This document shows, piece after piece, positions 25,680 to 34,490 of a stretch of DNA of 64,000 nucleotides; positions within the stretch are counted from its first letter, which is position 1; every line of letters starts with the position of its first letter. Source of the DNA: Desulfobacterales bacterium. GTDB lineage: Bacteria; Desulfobacterota; Desulfobulbia; Desulfobulbales; JAGXFP01. The stretch spans positions 62,001-126,000 of the forward strand of contig JAGXFP010000008.1 in the NCBI GenBank assembly GCA_024637225.1, read 5' to 3'. The notes beneath the pieces were generated by a model. The model was not told the origin of the DNA. It made no database searches and worked only from the letters and a program-made list of their open reading frames with translations. The position numbers and the translations under genes are program-made.

Positions 25680-26243
25680 TCAGAACAAGGAACAGGCCTC
25701 GATATAGCTAGAGTTTACCCCGATAAAATTGTTGGCCAGTCCGACCCGCCGCTTGACCCATTTGTCGTGCCGGCGGATAATCTCATGGAGGATCACGTCG
25801 TTTATCGGGATATATTTTTGATTAGACTTGCTCTTGAACAGACCGTGGAAGGTTCCCTTGATCTCGAAGAAGGAATTCACCCGGGCCTTGGTGATCAGAT
25901 TAATGGTTTTCTTGCCCTCAAGGGCTTTTTCGGTAAGTTTTACCGCCCTTTCCTTTTCGCCGGAACTGCTCAGTTCGGCATAACCGTCATGGAAGAAGAT
26001 TATATTGGGCTGCCTTATCTGGATGGAATCGAAGCTTTGGTATTTATCGATCCCATCGATGGAGAGAAGGACATTGTACATCAGCAGGGCATCGCCGAAG
26101 CTTTTATTGGCAGGGTCTTTCCAGTAGACATTCGTGCTGTTCAATAGATCGGTTGTCCGCAGCGTCTGATTGGGCAGATCGACCTCTCCGGTGTATATTT
26201 TGCCCGGGGTGAATACGGTCAACAGTCTTCTCTCTGTATTCAT
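25680..26243 (-). CDS. Unrecognised 187-aa protein with DUF6812-like N-terminus
   Basis: Not recognised as a whole. The first ~60 residues (LTVFTPGKIYTGEVDLPNQT, LRTTDLLNS, a pair of hydrophobic strands LLSIDG) resemble the small DUF6812-type domain, which is often found beside pilus or secretion ATPases. The rest is soluble, with a Lys-rich region (FKSKSNQKYIPINDV) and a helix HEIIRRHDKWVKRRVG. There is no signal peptide. The ATG has AGAGGG upstream. It is divergently arranged from the MshEN-type ATPase at 26524, separated by 280 bp, and may be functionally linked to it. Confidence 0.65.
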   Translation of the reverse strand: MNTERRLLTVFTPGKIYTGEVDLPNQTLRTTDLLNSTNVYWKDPANKSFGDALLMYNVLLSIDGIDKYQSFDSIQIRQPNIIFFHDGYAELSSSGEKERAVKLTEKALEGKKTINLITKARVNSFFEIKGTFHGLFKSKSNQKYIPINDVILHEIIRRHDKWVKRRVGLANNFIGVNSSYIEACSLF

Positions 26244-26523
26244 GGATCCCTCTGGAATTATGGTGATTAAATTATATGTTAATTAAGCTTAGCAGATTAG
26301 TGGGCAAAAAGACTATCGATTTCTTGCCCCGGTTTCCCGCGTTGCGGCGCATTTTTGCTCCTTCGGTAGATCATATCTATGGCCTTGTCAAAACTTATAG
26401 AGTAGAGAACGCCAATCTGGTACCCTTTAAGATGATAGGTACGAAAAATCAACCAGATTGCCGAAGGCGGCAAAAGCCGCAAAGTTAAGCAGAATGGCTC
26501 TAGTCGGATAAGGAGGGAAGCGG

Positions 26524-28785
26524 GTGGACAACGGTATCTTCATAGAGATGATCAACGGCACTCAGTTTAAGGCGAAATGGGCCAGGCAATTCAATCCCGC
26601 CGACCGGGAGATTACGGTTTACGTGGAAGGTCATCGGGAAAAGAAGATACTCAATCTTGCCCGGATCTGCTGCATTCGCATGGCGGAGCCGCCTTATCCG
26701 GATATGGAGCCCGGCGAGATGGATCCCCTCCAGGTTATCGAAATCGTCAGCGGCAAATCCTATTCGGTTCGCACTCTTAAGGAACATCGGGACCAGTATG
26801 GTTTTTTCGCGGTGCCGGTGGATAAGGATTTGTCGGAAAAGATGGTCTATTTTACCAATGGCTGTATCCGGAGCCGGAAAAGCTTCATGCCGGTCGGCAA
26901 GATTCTCGAAAACCAGGGGGCCGTGTCCCGGGAGGATCTCGAAAAGGCCCTGTCCGAACAGCGCCGCCTGAGGACAATGCGTGTCGGCGAGATTATCAGT
27001 GAGGACTATCAGCTTGAACACAATGTAATCGACGAGATCATTACCCAGGCTCAGCAGGAAGGTAAGGCCGGAAAATGGCTCCGGGTCGGCGATATTCTGG
27101 TTGGGGCCGGCCTGGTGACCAAGGAACAGGTGGAAGCGGCCCTGGCCAGCCAGAAAGAGGGCAAGAAGAAAAAGATCGGCCAGTTGCTGGTCGATCGCGG
27201 CCTGGTCACCGAGGAGCAGGTCCTGGCGGCGCTGGCCACCAAATTCCATCTGCCCTTCGTCGATCTCGCCACGATCGATCCCGACCCCAAGGCTCTGTCG
27301 GCCTTCTCATCCGATCTGGTCATGCAGCTCAAGGTTTTCCCGGTGGCCGACCGAGGCGATTATCTGGAGGTGGCGACTTCTAGGCCGACCGAGGCGAGCA
27401 TCAGCGATAATCTCCGGTTTCACACCAATCGGCAGATTAAGCTGGTTACCGCCACCCCGGAACAGATCCAACATGCTATTTCCCGGTACTATCTTTCCGA
27501 CGATGACATGCTTAGGCAACTGGTCGACGATCTTGGTAAAGACGATTTCCAGCAAGTAGAGACAAGGGAGGAGGCTGTCAAGGAATCCGATTCGGGGACC
27601 ATCCGGTTGGGAAACCGGATCCTGATTGATGCCTATCAGCAGAGGGCATCCGATATCCATCTTGAACCAGGAGGTCCGGGATTGCCGATGGGGATCAGAT
27701 ACAGGATCGACGGGATCTGCAAGACCATCCATATGCTGCAGCCCCGCTTCACCAAACCCCTGATTTCCAGGTTGAAGATCATGGCCTCCCTGGATATCGC
27801 CGAACACCGCAAGCCCCAGAGTGGCAAGATCCTCCTGGTGATTCAGGGCAAGAGGGTCGAATACCGGCTGGAGATCACCCCGACTGTGGGCGGCAACGAG
27901 GACGCGGTTCTCCGGGTGCTGACCTATTCCGCGCCGATGACCCTCGATGAGATCGATCTGTCGCCGGCCAATCTCCAAAAGCTGAAAACAATCATCGCCA
28001 AACCATACGGGATCGTGCTCTGTGTGGGCCCGACCGGTTCCGGCAAGACCACCTCTCTTCACGCCGCCCTCGCTTATATCAACAAGCCGGAGCGCAAGAT
28101 CTGGACCGTGGAAGACCCGGTGGAGATTGCCCAGCCGGGACTGAGGCAGGTCGAAATCAGGGAGAAAACGGGACTGACCTACATGGAAGCGCTGCGCTCT
28201 CTGCTGCGGGCCGACCCCGATGTGGTGATGATCGGCGAGATGCGGGACCGGCAGGCGGCCCATACCGCGATCGAAACCTCCCTGACCGGCCATCTGGTTT
28301 TCAGCACCCTGCACACCAACAGCGCCGCGGAAACCGTCACCCGCCTGATCGAGATGGGGGAGGAAATCTTCAACCTGGCCGACACCCTGCTGGGCGTCGT
28401 CGCCCAGCGGCTGGCTCGTAGGTTATGCCGCCACTGCCGGGAGGCATATCACCCGAGCCGGGAGGAATATGACCGCTTGCGCGAATACTACGGGGAGAAG
28501 ATGTTCAAGGTCCACGGCCTCCCCGACTACAATGAAGCGTTCACCCTGAAGCGGGGGCGCGGCTGCGATGAATGCGGCGACAGCGGCTACCGGGGCCGGC
28601 TCGCCGTCCACGAACTGATGGTTTGCACGGAAGCGGTGCGCGAGGCCATTAAGGCGGGTGGCGCGGTACGGGCCATTCAGGAGGTCGCGGTGGCCGAAGG
28701 CATGCGGACCCTGAGAATGGACGGGGTGGAGAAGATCCTGGCCGGGCTCACCGATCTGGAACAGATCAGACGGGTCTGCCTCTGA
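26524..28785 (+). CDS. GspE/PilB-type secretion ATPase with MshEN (c-di-GMP-binding) repeats
   Basis: 753 aa. Residues 1-120 form an unusual N-terminal region with two strand-rich stretches. Residues about 120-320 hold MshEN-type repeats (VGKILENQGAVSREDLEKAL, VGDILVGAGLVTKEQVEAAL, IGQLLVDRGLVTEEQVLAAL), the motif known to bind cyclic-di-GMP. The ATPase follows: RASDIHLEPGG, Walker A GPTGSGKTTSLHAAL, Walker B RADPDVVMIGEMRD, the His box LVFSTLHTNSAAE, and a zinc site (CRHC...CDECG). It would power type IV pilus extension or type II secretion. No other pilus gene is nearby. The start is GTG 26524, behind AAGGAGG. Confidence 0.92.
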   Translation: MDNGIFIEMINGTQFKAKWARQFNPADREITVYVEGHREKKILNLARICCIRMAEPPYPDMEPGEMDPLQVIEIVSGKSYSVRTLKEHRDQYGFFAVPVDKDLSEKMVYFTNGCIRSRKSFMPVGKILENQGAVSREDLEKALSEQRRLRTMRVGEIISEDYQLEHNVIDEIITQAQQEGKAGKWLRVGDILVGAGLVTKEQVEAALASQKEGKKKKIGQLLVDRGLVTEEQVLAALATKFHLPFVDLATIDPDPKALSAFSSDLVMQLKVFPVADRGDYLEVATSRPTEASISDNLRFHTNRQIKLVTATPEQIQHAISRYYLSDDDMLRQLVDDLGKDDFQQVETREEAVKESDSGTIRLGNRILIDAYQQRASDIHLEPGGPGLPMGIRYRIDGICKTIHMLQPRFTKPLISRLKIMASLDIAEHRKPQSGKILLVIQGKRVEYRLEITPTVGGNEDAVLRVLTYSAPMTLDEIDLSPANLQKLKTIIAKPYGIVLCVGPTGSGKTTSLHAALAYINKPERKIWTVEDPVEIAQPGLRQVEIREKTGLTYMEALRSLLRADPDVVMIGEMRDRQAAHTAIETSLTGHLVFSTLHTNSAAETVTRLIEMGEEIFNLADTLLGVVAQRLARRLCRHCREAYHPSREEYDRLREYYGEKMFKVHGLPDYNEAFTLKRGRGCDECGDSGYRGRLAVHELMVCTEAVREAIKAGGAVRAIQEVAVAEGMRTLRMDGVEKILAGLTDLEQIRRVCL

Positions 28786-28834
28786 GGCGGGAGCCGGTTG
28801 TCTGGATTAAGCCGGCTGGTTGCGTTATTCTAAA

Positions 28835-28953
28835 CCTGGATCCGTTATCGGGCGCCCCGCAGGGCGGCGGGTGCACCACGGATCACTGTCTAATTTGACG
28901 TAAAAGCAACTATAATATCGTGAATCAATGCACTAAGCTGTCACGGATTCAGG
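28835..28953. repeat. MITE-like element E3 (short form)
   Basis: 119 bp from CCTGGATCCGTTATCG to TCACGGATTCAGG. The internal GCGCCCCGCAGGGCGGCGGG core matches the reverse complement of the core in E2 (36154-36373), and the whole element is close to E4 at 44607-44727 (shared ATCACTGTCTA, GTAAAA, ATATCGTGAATCAATGC, CTAAGC). Its right end lies 2 bp before the stop codon of the DUF3750-type gene. Confidence 0.82.
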
Positions 28954-28955
28954 GT

Positions 28956-29495
28956 CTAATCCACATAACCCCGGCCGATGGCGGACAGCGGCAGGTCGAG
29001 CTTCAGCTCCGGCACCTGTTTGGCGACCCAGGCGGTGAAGGTGTTGCTGTTGGGGCCGGGAAAGGCCTTGTAGGTGTTCTTCCATGGGTAGTTTCGGGCG
29101 GCCCGGTCAACGGCGTCGATCAGTTCGTCGACCCCATCGCCCCGGTGCTCTATTAGGACGCGCGGTTTTTCATCGTACCAGATCCGATCCGGGACGTCCC
29201 GGGCGATCCGCAGGACCGGCTTGCCGCGGTGCCGGCGCCAGCCGACCACGTCGTAGACCGTATAGAAGTCCTCGTCACTATGTTTGGCGGCGATCCAGGT
29301 ATGGATGGCGAACCAGCCCCGCCAGCTCCAGGCATCGGCGCCGTAGACCTGGAGGACCGCTTCCTCGGTGGTCGAAGGGTCGGGGGCGATGCCGGCCGAT
29401 TTACGGCTGGCGGTGCGCCAGTCGTTATTGGAGCAGCCCGTGACCAGCAGGGCCAGAAGGATGAAGGTCGGAATTGTTTTTCGGGTTATTATCAT
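28956..29495 (-). CDS. DUF3750-type lipoprotein
   Basis: 179 aa. The N-terminus is a lipoprotein signal (TIPTFILLALLVTGC). The mature protein has features of the DUF3750 family: VYGADAWSWRGWFAIHTWIA, YTVYDVVGWR, a WYDEKP block, and NYPWKNTYKAFPGPNSNTF. The conserved Trp, His and Asn residues suggest an envelope enzyme, but the activity is unknown. The start MIITRK at 29495 was chosen so that the signal peptide is N-terminal; the longer frame to 29600 runs into repeats. The stop codon touches the end of repeat E3, so the original C-terminus may have been altered by the insertion. Confidence 0.75.
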   Translation of the reverse strand: MIITRKTIPTFILLALLVTGCSNNDWRTASRKSAGIAPDPSTTEEAVLQVYGADAWSWRGWFAIHTWIAAKHSDEDFYTVYDVVGWRRHRGKPVLRIARDVPDRIWYDEKPRVLIEHRGDGVDELIDAVDRAARNYPWKNTYKAFPGPNSNTFTAWVAKQVPELKLDLPLSAIGRGYVD

Positions 29496-30005
29496 TTCGG
29501 TAAACGCGTAAAAAGTTTCGTGATCGCTAAGCAAAAACTTCGATATACGCCCCGCAGGAAGTGCCCTTGGGGTGCGCCCCGCAGGAAGTGTCCTCCTCAA
29601 GGGAGGATTGAACAGAACCCTTGGGGTGCGACACGATGCAGTAGATTGGACTTTTTTCGAACCATCATCTCTGGATCACCCGTAAACTCCAAGGGCGAGG
29701 TAATGCAACAAAATAACAATTCTTGCTGATATTATGCTAAGCGGTTTGCTGAAAATCATCCGGGGCATCGAGATTACCCCGGCGCTGGCTGAAAGCCCGG
29801 ATAAAAAAAGCCCACGGGCGGGCCGGGGAGCTTTCGTCGAAAGACAGGCTTAAGATGAGCGAGGAAACTTATTGATTAACGTTCGTGCCGAGCTTGTCGA
29901 AGTGCGCTCCATTGGTTTTTGGCGATTGTTTGCGAAACTTGGAAAATCGTCTTATGTCCGTCTTTTCCGGCAGGCGTTTGCAATCCCTCCCTGGATATGG
30001 CGGGC
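29496..30005. other. 510-bp intergenic region with direct repeats
   Basis: No gene supported. 29547-29630 holds short direct repeats: CGCCCCGCAGGAAGTG twice (from 29548 and 29575), each near CCTTGGGGTGCG, which recurs at 29619. At 29876-29910 there is the second copy of the 35-bp TTAACGTTCGTG repeat also found at 2454-2488. A palindrome CTTTCGTCGAAAG lies at about 29831. Confidence 0.55.
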
Positions 30006-30662
30006 TTAGCGATTCAGCCCTGGGGCAACCTTGATTTCTACTCTGCGGTTCATCTGTCGGCCGGCTGCGGTGTCATTGGTGGCGACCGGCATGGTTTCCC
30101 CGTAGCCGATTACTTCGATCCTGGCATAGGGGATGCCCCGCTGAACCAGGAGATTCCTGACGTTGGCGGCTCGGCGTTCGGAAAGTTCCTGATTGTATGC
30201 TTCGGTGCCGGTACTGTCGGTGTGGCCCTCTACTCTGACCACGGTCTGAGGGTATTGGATGATTACTCCGGCGATTCTGTCCAGCTCTTTGTATAGCCCA
30301 GGTTTAACAATGGTCGAGTCGGTTGCGAAGGTCAGATCTCCCTTCAGAATGACGGCGAGGAGGTCGCCCTCCCGCCGGACTGCCGCCGCCTCGGAGGCCT
30401 CCAGTGCAGCTCTCATGTCGCGCTCCTGATTGTCCATCATCTTGCCTACGCCGGCTCCGGTGGCCCCTCCGAGTGCCGCCCCGATTGCCGCCCCCCACAA
30501 GGTCGCGTCGGTGTCGTGGCCAATGGCTTGTCCAAGGATTGCTCCAGCCGCGGCCCCCCCCGCTGCCCCGTAAGTTCCGCCTTTTTGAGTTTTGGTCTCC
30601 AGGGGGGCGCAGGCCGCCAGTAAAAGAGATGTGATAATGGCCAATGTGATAAGTTTTTTCAT
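30006..30662 (-). CDS. OmpA-family lipoprotein with glycine zipper
   Basis: 218 aa. Lipoprotein signal MKKLITLAIITSLLLAACAP, then a glycine-zipper region (YGAAGGAAAGAILGQAIG, GAAIGAALGGATGAGVG), and a C-terminal OmpA domain that binds peptidoglycan: VRVEGHTDSTGTEAYNQ, LSERRAANV, IEVIGYGE, NRRVEIKV. This is the common YiaD-like envelope lipoprotein layout, tethering outer membrane and cell wall. Start MKKL at 30662 was chosen for the signal peptide. Upstream is a 576-bp gap that holds repeats. Confidence 0.92.
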   Translation of the reverse strand: MKKLITLAIITSLLLAACAPLETKTQKGGTYGAAGGAAAGAILGQAIGHDTDATLWGAAIGAALGGATGAGVGKMMDNQERDMRAALEASEAAAVRREGDLLAVILKGDLTFATDSTIVKPGLYKELDRIAGVIIQYPQTVVRVEGHTDSTGTEAYNQELSERRAANVRNLLVQRGIPYARIEVIGYGETMPVATNDTAAGRQMNRRVEIKVAPGLNR

Positions 30663-31238
30663 GTCTGACACCTTTGATGGCGTCGCAAAAAGTCGCCAGC
30701 TCCCGCGTTGCTGCAAATTGTCTTGTTATAGCAGCGTGTTAAAGTACGCTTCTCCTCGAAATTCGCGCATCTTGGATCTGACGATTTTAGCCTAGCCGTC
30801 CTATTGTTTTACCCACAGGGCATAAGTTTCGAGCAGGTAAGCTGCTCAACTCTGCTTCAACGTTTGGTTAATCCATTACCCTTGATATGGATAAATATTA
30901 AAATGGATTATATATCATTATACTTGTGCTCATGGTGGTGAACAAAAACAATTAAAATGAAAAATTTAAATTGAATATCCCATGAACCTTTGTTCCCGGT
31001 CCCGGGGAAAGCAAAGTACGATGGGCGGCGAATTTTTTCGGGCAGTCCGTCGGGGGTTTGGAGTCAACCGCCAACCGAACGGGATGGGATGCAGGCGAAA
31101 AAAAGTCCGGTAAAGTAAATGTTATCCCGCGGCTCCGCTGGCTCTTTCAATGAAAACGGGAGAGTTCCGTTACCGTTAGTCATAAGCCGCCAATATTGAT
31201 AACATAGCCGAATAGACAGAGGATAACGGGCAGGGTTT
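30663..31238. other. Intergenic gap between divergent genes, with repeats
   Basis: No gene supported. It contains the third GAGCAG/CTGCTC repeat (30811-30871), an AT-rich stretch near 30890-30990 that could hold promoters for the divergent OmpA and Na/Pi genes, and a GGCGTCGCAAAAAGTCG sequence at 30679 that resembles GGCGTCGTAAAAAGC at 44439. Confidence 0.5.
30811..30871 (+). repeat. GAGCAG/CTGCTC hairpin repeat, copy C
   Basis: CCCACAGGGCATAAGTTTCG followed by GAGCAGGTAAGCTGCTC and AACTCTGCTTCAACG, closely matching copies at 6081-6134 (reverse) and within E1 at 21034-21087. Non-coding fragment of the dispersed element family. Confidence 0.7.
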
Positions 31239-32984
31239 ATGAACGAAACTTTTGATATATGGCGGCTGTTGGCGGGGCTCGGTATTTTCCTGTTCGGGAT
31301 GCACCTGCTGGAAAATTCCGTAAAGGCCCTGTCCGGCAGGGCTTTCCGGAAGATGATCTCCCAATACACCCGAGGCAGGCTGCGGGCGATCGGCAGCGGC
31401 GTGTTTGTGACCGGCGTAGTCCAGTCCAGTTCGGCGGTTTCCCTGATGGTCCTGGCCTTTGTCGGGGCCGGGGTGATGAGTATGGAGAATGCCATCGCGG
31501 TAATGATGGGCTCCAATATCGGCACCACCTTTGCCGCCTGGGTGGTCGCTTATTTCGGCTTCAAAATCTCGATCGACAGCTTTGCCTTCCCGTTCCTGGG
31601 GATTGCCGGCATTGCCCTGGCCTTTTCCAGACCGGGCTCCAGACCCTTTAACCTGTGCGGCTTTCTGATTGGTTTCGGTTTCCTGTTCCTCGGTCTGAAC
31701 TACATGAAGGTGAGCTTCGAGGGCTTTTCCCAAGGCTTCGATCCCGCCGCGATCAGGGACTACGGACTCTGGTTTTATCTGTTGGCGGGCGCGCTTCTTA
31801 CCGCCGTGATGCAGGCGAGTTCGGCGACCATCGCCATCGCCCTGACCGCCCTGAACAGCCAGTTGATCTCTTTTGAGATGGGGGCGGCGATGGTAATCGG
31901 CGCCAATGTCGGCACCACGATCACCGTCCTGCTCGGGTCCCTCGGCAGGGGGCGGACCAAGAAAATCGTCGGCTTCAGCCATCTGATCTTTAATCTGGTG
32001 ACCGGAGTGATCGCCTTTACCGGTCTCGGTCTCCTGATCCGGCTGGTCGGGCTCTTTGTCGACATAACCAGGAACAGCGTGATCGGCCTCGCCCTTTTCC
32101 ACTCGATCTTCAATATTCTCGGTGTAATGATTTTCTTCCCGTTTATCGGTCTGCTGGGCCGGAGCCTGGTGCGGATTTACCCGCACCGCCGGACGATTCT
32201 GACCGTCTACCTGGATCGGACCCCGGTCGAGGTGACCGACGCGGCCACGGCCTCGTTGACCAAGGAAATCACCCATCTCTTCGAGGAGTGCCAGCTCTAC
32301 AATCTGCGGGTTCTGGAGATCGCCGACCGGCAGGTGTTCGAGGAGAATCTGCCCTTCGAGAAAAACATCGGCCGCAAATTAAGCCTCGAAGACCTTTACG
32401 CCAATATCAAGCTCCTCCATGCCGAAATCTTTGCCTATTATGCCAAGCTCCAGGCCCAGCAACTGGAGGAGGCCGAAGTCAATTACCTGGAAAAAGTGGT
32501 CTTCGCCTCCAGAAATATCATGAATTCGATCAAGAATTTCAAGGGGATCCGGGCCGATTTCGAGGAGTTCGACGGGGCGGAGAACAGCTATCTGAATCAG
32601 CAGTATCGCCGGTTCCACGAGAGGCTGCTGGGTCTGTACCGCGAGATAAAAACCCTTCGTGGCCTGGAGAAAGATGAAGAACGCTACCGGCGGCTTATGA
32701 AGCTTTTTATCCATATCGAAAGAGAGGACCGAGAGTTTATCGCCGAGACCATGGCCGCGGTCGCCGAGAACCGGATCCGCGAAATGGAGATCGCTTCGCT
32801 GCTTCTGGTCAACCGGCTCTTCACCCAGAGTTGCCGGCTCCAGATTTTCGGCATGAAAGACCTGCTGCTCTCCCCGGAGCAGATCGCCGATTTCGACCGG
32901 GCCCTGGACATGAAGGAGATGATCGATGAGGAGCAGGGCCGGGAGGGTGGGGGAGTAGGTGACGGCGAAACGTCAGGCGGATGA
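31239..32984 (+). CDS. Na/Pi-cotransporter family protein with PhoU-like C-terminus
   Basis: 581 aa. Two inverted Na_Pi_cotrans repeats are seen: the first with VVQSSSAVSLMVLAFVGAG and GSNIGTTFAAWV, the second with VMQASSATIAIALTAL and GANVGTTITVLLGS; the QSSS/QASS motifs are the ion-phosphate site. About eight membrane spans end near residue 320. The C-terminal ~250 residues are helical and acidic, like the PhoU domain of NptA/YjbB-type proteins. It probably imports or exports phosphate in a sodium-dependent way. The start ATG at 31239 has ACAGAGGA 10 bases or more upstream. A strong terminator follows at 33100. Confidence 0.92.
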   Translation: MNETFDIWRLLAGLGIFLFGMHLLENSVKALSGRAFRKMISQYTRGRLRAIGSGVFVTGVVQSSSAVSLMVLAFVGAGVMSMENAIAVMMGSNIGTTFAAWVVAYFGFKISIDSFAFPFLGIAGIALAFSRPGSRPFNLCGFLIGFGFLFLGLNYMKVSFEGFSQGFDPAAIRDYGLWFYLLAGALLTAVMQASSATIAIALTALNSQLISFEMGAAMVIGANVGTTITVLLGSLGRGRTKKIVGFSHLIFNLVTGVIAFTGLGLLIRLVGLFVDITRNSVIGLALFHSIFNILGVMIFFPFIGLLGRSLVRIYPHRRTILTVYLDRTPVEVTDAATASLTKEITHLFEECQLYNLRVLEIADRQVFEENLPFEKNIGRKLSLEDLYANIKLLHAEIFAYYAKLQAQQLEEAEVNYLEKVVFASRNIMNSIKNFKGIRADFEEFDGAENSYLNQQYRRFHERLLGLYREIKTLRGLEKDEERYRRLMKLFIHIEREDREFIAETMAAVAENRIREMEIASLLLVNRLFTQSCRLQIFGMKDLLLSPEQIADFDRALDMKEMIDEEQGREGGGVGDGETSGG

Positions 32985-33099
32985 TTTTCCCGGAGCCGGT
33001 TGCGGGATGGATCGGGCTGTGTTATAGATTCGGTCGGCATGGGGGCCTTAACCGCATGCCCCTCCATGGCCAAAGAGTTCGGCCATGTTTATTTATATG

Positions 33100-33129
33100 G
33101 GAGTCATCTTCGGGTGGCTCCTTTTTTTT
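33100..33129 (+). terminator. Rho-independent terminator with UUCG loop
   Basis: Nine-base stem GGAGTCATC / GGTGGCTCC (two G-U pairs in RNA) closed by a TTCG tetraloop, followed by eight T residues. It lies about 115 bp after the Na/Pi gene and just before the 3' end of the convergent radical SAM gene. Confidence 0.88.
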
Positions 33130-33139
33130 GTGGAAGCTC

Positions 33140-34477
33140 TCAGGAACTGCCCCGGGGGCGGGTGATCTTGCTGATCGTCCTGTAGCTGTCGTAGTTCCAG
33201 AAAAAGGAGATCCCGGTCGAGAAAAGGCTTTTGGTCCGGATGAAGGTCTTCAGGCCGCGCTTAAGGGAAGGCAGGGGCGAGGAGACGGTTTGGTAGGCGT
33301 CAATCAGCCCCTGGTAGAGCTCATCGGGACCCATGTGCTTGGGTTGGAAGACCGGTTCGAAGATATTGTAGGCCTCCCAATCCTCGGGGTAGTTGTCGAG
33401 GAGCAGCCGATTCTCCTTGGCCAGCTGGTGATAGAGGGCGGTCCCGGGCAGGGGGGTCTGGATGCTGAGCTGGACGGCGTCGACCTCGGCCTCCATGATG
33501 AAATCGAGGGTTCGTTTGAAGGTGTCGGCGTCGTCATGATCGGTGCCGAAGATAAAGCCGCCGACGATGGCGATGCCGTGGTCGTGGATTTTGTTGATGG
33601 CTTCCTTGAAGTTTCGGGTGGTGGGCCGCATGTTGACCTTTTTGCCCATGTTGCCGAGAATTTCCTGTTCGATCGACTCAAAGCCGATCAGGAAGGCCTT
33701 GGCGCCGCTGTCGGCCGCCGCCTTCAAGAGGCCGTCATGTTCGACGATATTCAGGCAGGTCTGGCCGCCCCATTCCTTGTTGCACCCCTTTAACCGGTCG
33801 AACAAACGGAAGGCCCGGTCGATGGAGTTCTTGCCCGAGCCGATGATATTGTCGTCAATAATGAAAATACGTTTGCCGGGGATAGCGTTGATCTCGGCGA
33901 TGACGTTGTCGATGGCGCGCATCCGGTACTGGCCGCCGTTAAACAGGGTCACCGAACAGAACTTGCAGTTGTGGGGGCAGCCCCGGGAGGTCTGGACGGT
34001 CTGGACGAAATATTTGTTTGACAAGAGATCCCGGCGCGGCGCGGGCAGATTGGTGATATTCGGGCGTTTTGCGACCTGGTAGAATTTTTGCATCCGACCC
34101 GCGCTAAAATCCTCGAGCAGCCGGGGCCAGAGTTCCTCGCCTTCACCGATCACCACCGCGTCGGCGTAGCACCCCGCCTCTTCACTCATCATCGAGGGGT
34201 GGATGCCGCCCAGCACCACCGGTATTCCGCGTCTGCGGAATTCGCTGCTGATTTCGTAGGATCTCGGGGCCAGGGGCGTCATGCAGGTGATCCCGACCAG
34301 GTCGACCTTGGCGTCGTAGTCGATGTCTTCGAATGCCTCGTCGATGATTTTGACCTCGTAGCCGGCGGGGGTGTGGCTGGCGATCAGACCCAGATTGAGG
34401 GGCGGCAGGGCCAGGACCCGGATGTTTTCGAGAAGCTTGGTACGGTAAGCCGGGCTGATCAGCAGTATCTTCTTCAT
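33140..34477 (-). CDS. B12-binding-domain radical SAM protein (BchE/HpnJ-like)
   Basis: 445 aa. The N-terminal ~140 residues form a cobalamin-binding-type Rossmann domain (LPPLNLGLIASHTP, VDLVGITCMTPLAPRSYEIS, VVLGGIHPSMM). The radical SAM core follows, with the cluster motif CPHNCKFC in QTSRGCPHNCKFCSV and the later GFESIEQEIL, GFIFGTDHDD and QTPLPGTALYHQL blocks. Members carry out methylations, rearrangements or cyclisations in lipid and natural-product synthesis. It is the last gene of a three-gene minus-strand unit with a BtrH-like and a 143-aa protein; its start lies 13 bp after the BtrH-like stop. The substrate is unknown. Confidence 0.92.
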   Translation of the reverse strand: MKKILLISPAYRTKLLENIRVLALPPLNLGLIASHTPAGYEVKIIDEAFEDIDYDAKVDLVGITCMTPLAPRSYEISSEFRRRGIPVVLGGIHPSMMSEEAGCYADAVVIGEGEELWPRLLEDFSAGRMQKFYQVAKRPNITNLPAPRRDLLSNKYFVQTVQTSRGCPHNCKFCSVTLFNGGQYRMRAIDNVIAEINAIPGKRIFIIDDNIIGSGKNSIDRAFRLFDRLKGCNKEWGGQTCLNIVEHDGLLKAAADSGAKAFLIGFESIEQEILGNMGKKVNMRPTTRNFKEAINKIHDHGIAIVGGFIFGTDHDDADTFKRTLDFIMEAEVDAVQLSIQTPLPGTALYHQLAKENRLLLDNYPEDWEAYNIFEPVFQPKHMGPDELYQGLIDAYQTVSSPLPSLKRGLKTFIRTKSLFSTGISFFWNYDSYRTISKITRPRGSS

Positions 34478-34490
34478 GGTGGGTTTCCTG

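Noticed and set aside
26440-26523. A GEMM-like stretch (GCCGCAAAG..) before the MshEN ATPase
   Set aside because: The GGGACGCAAAGC core and GGCAAACC strand are missing; GCGGCAAAAGCCGC is a simple hairpin instead.
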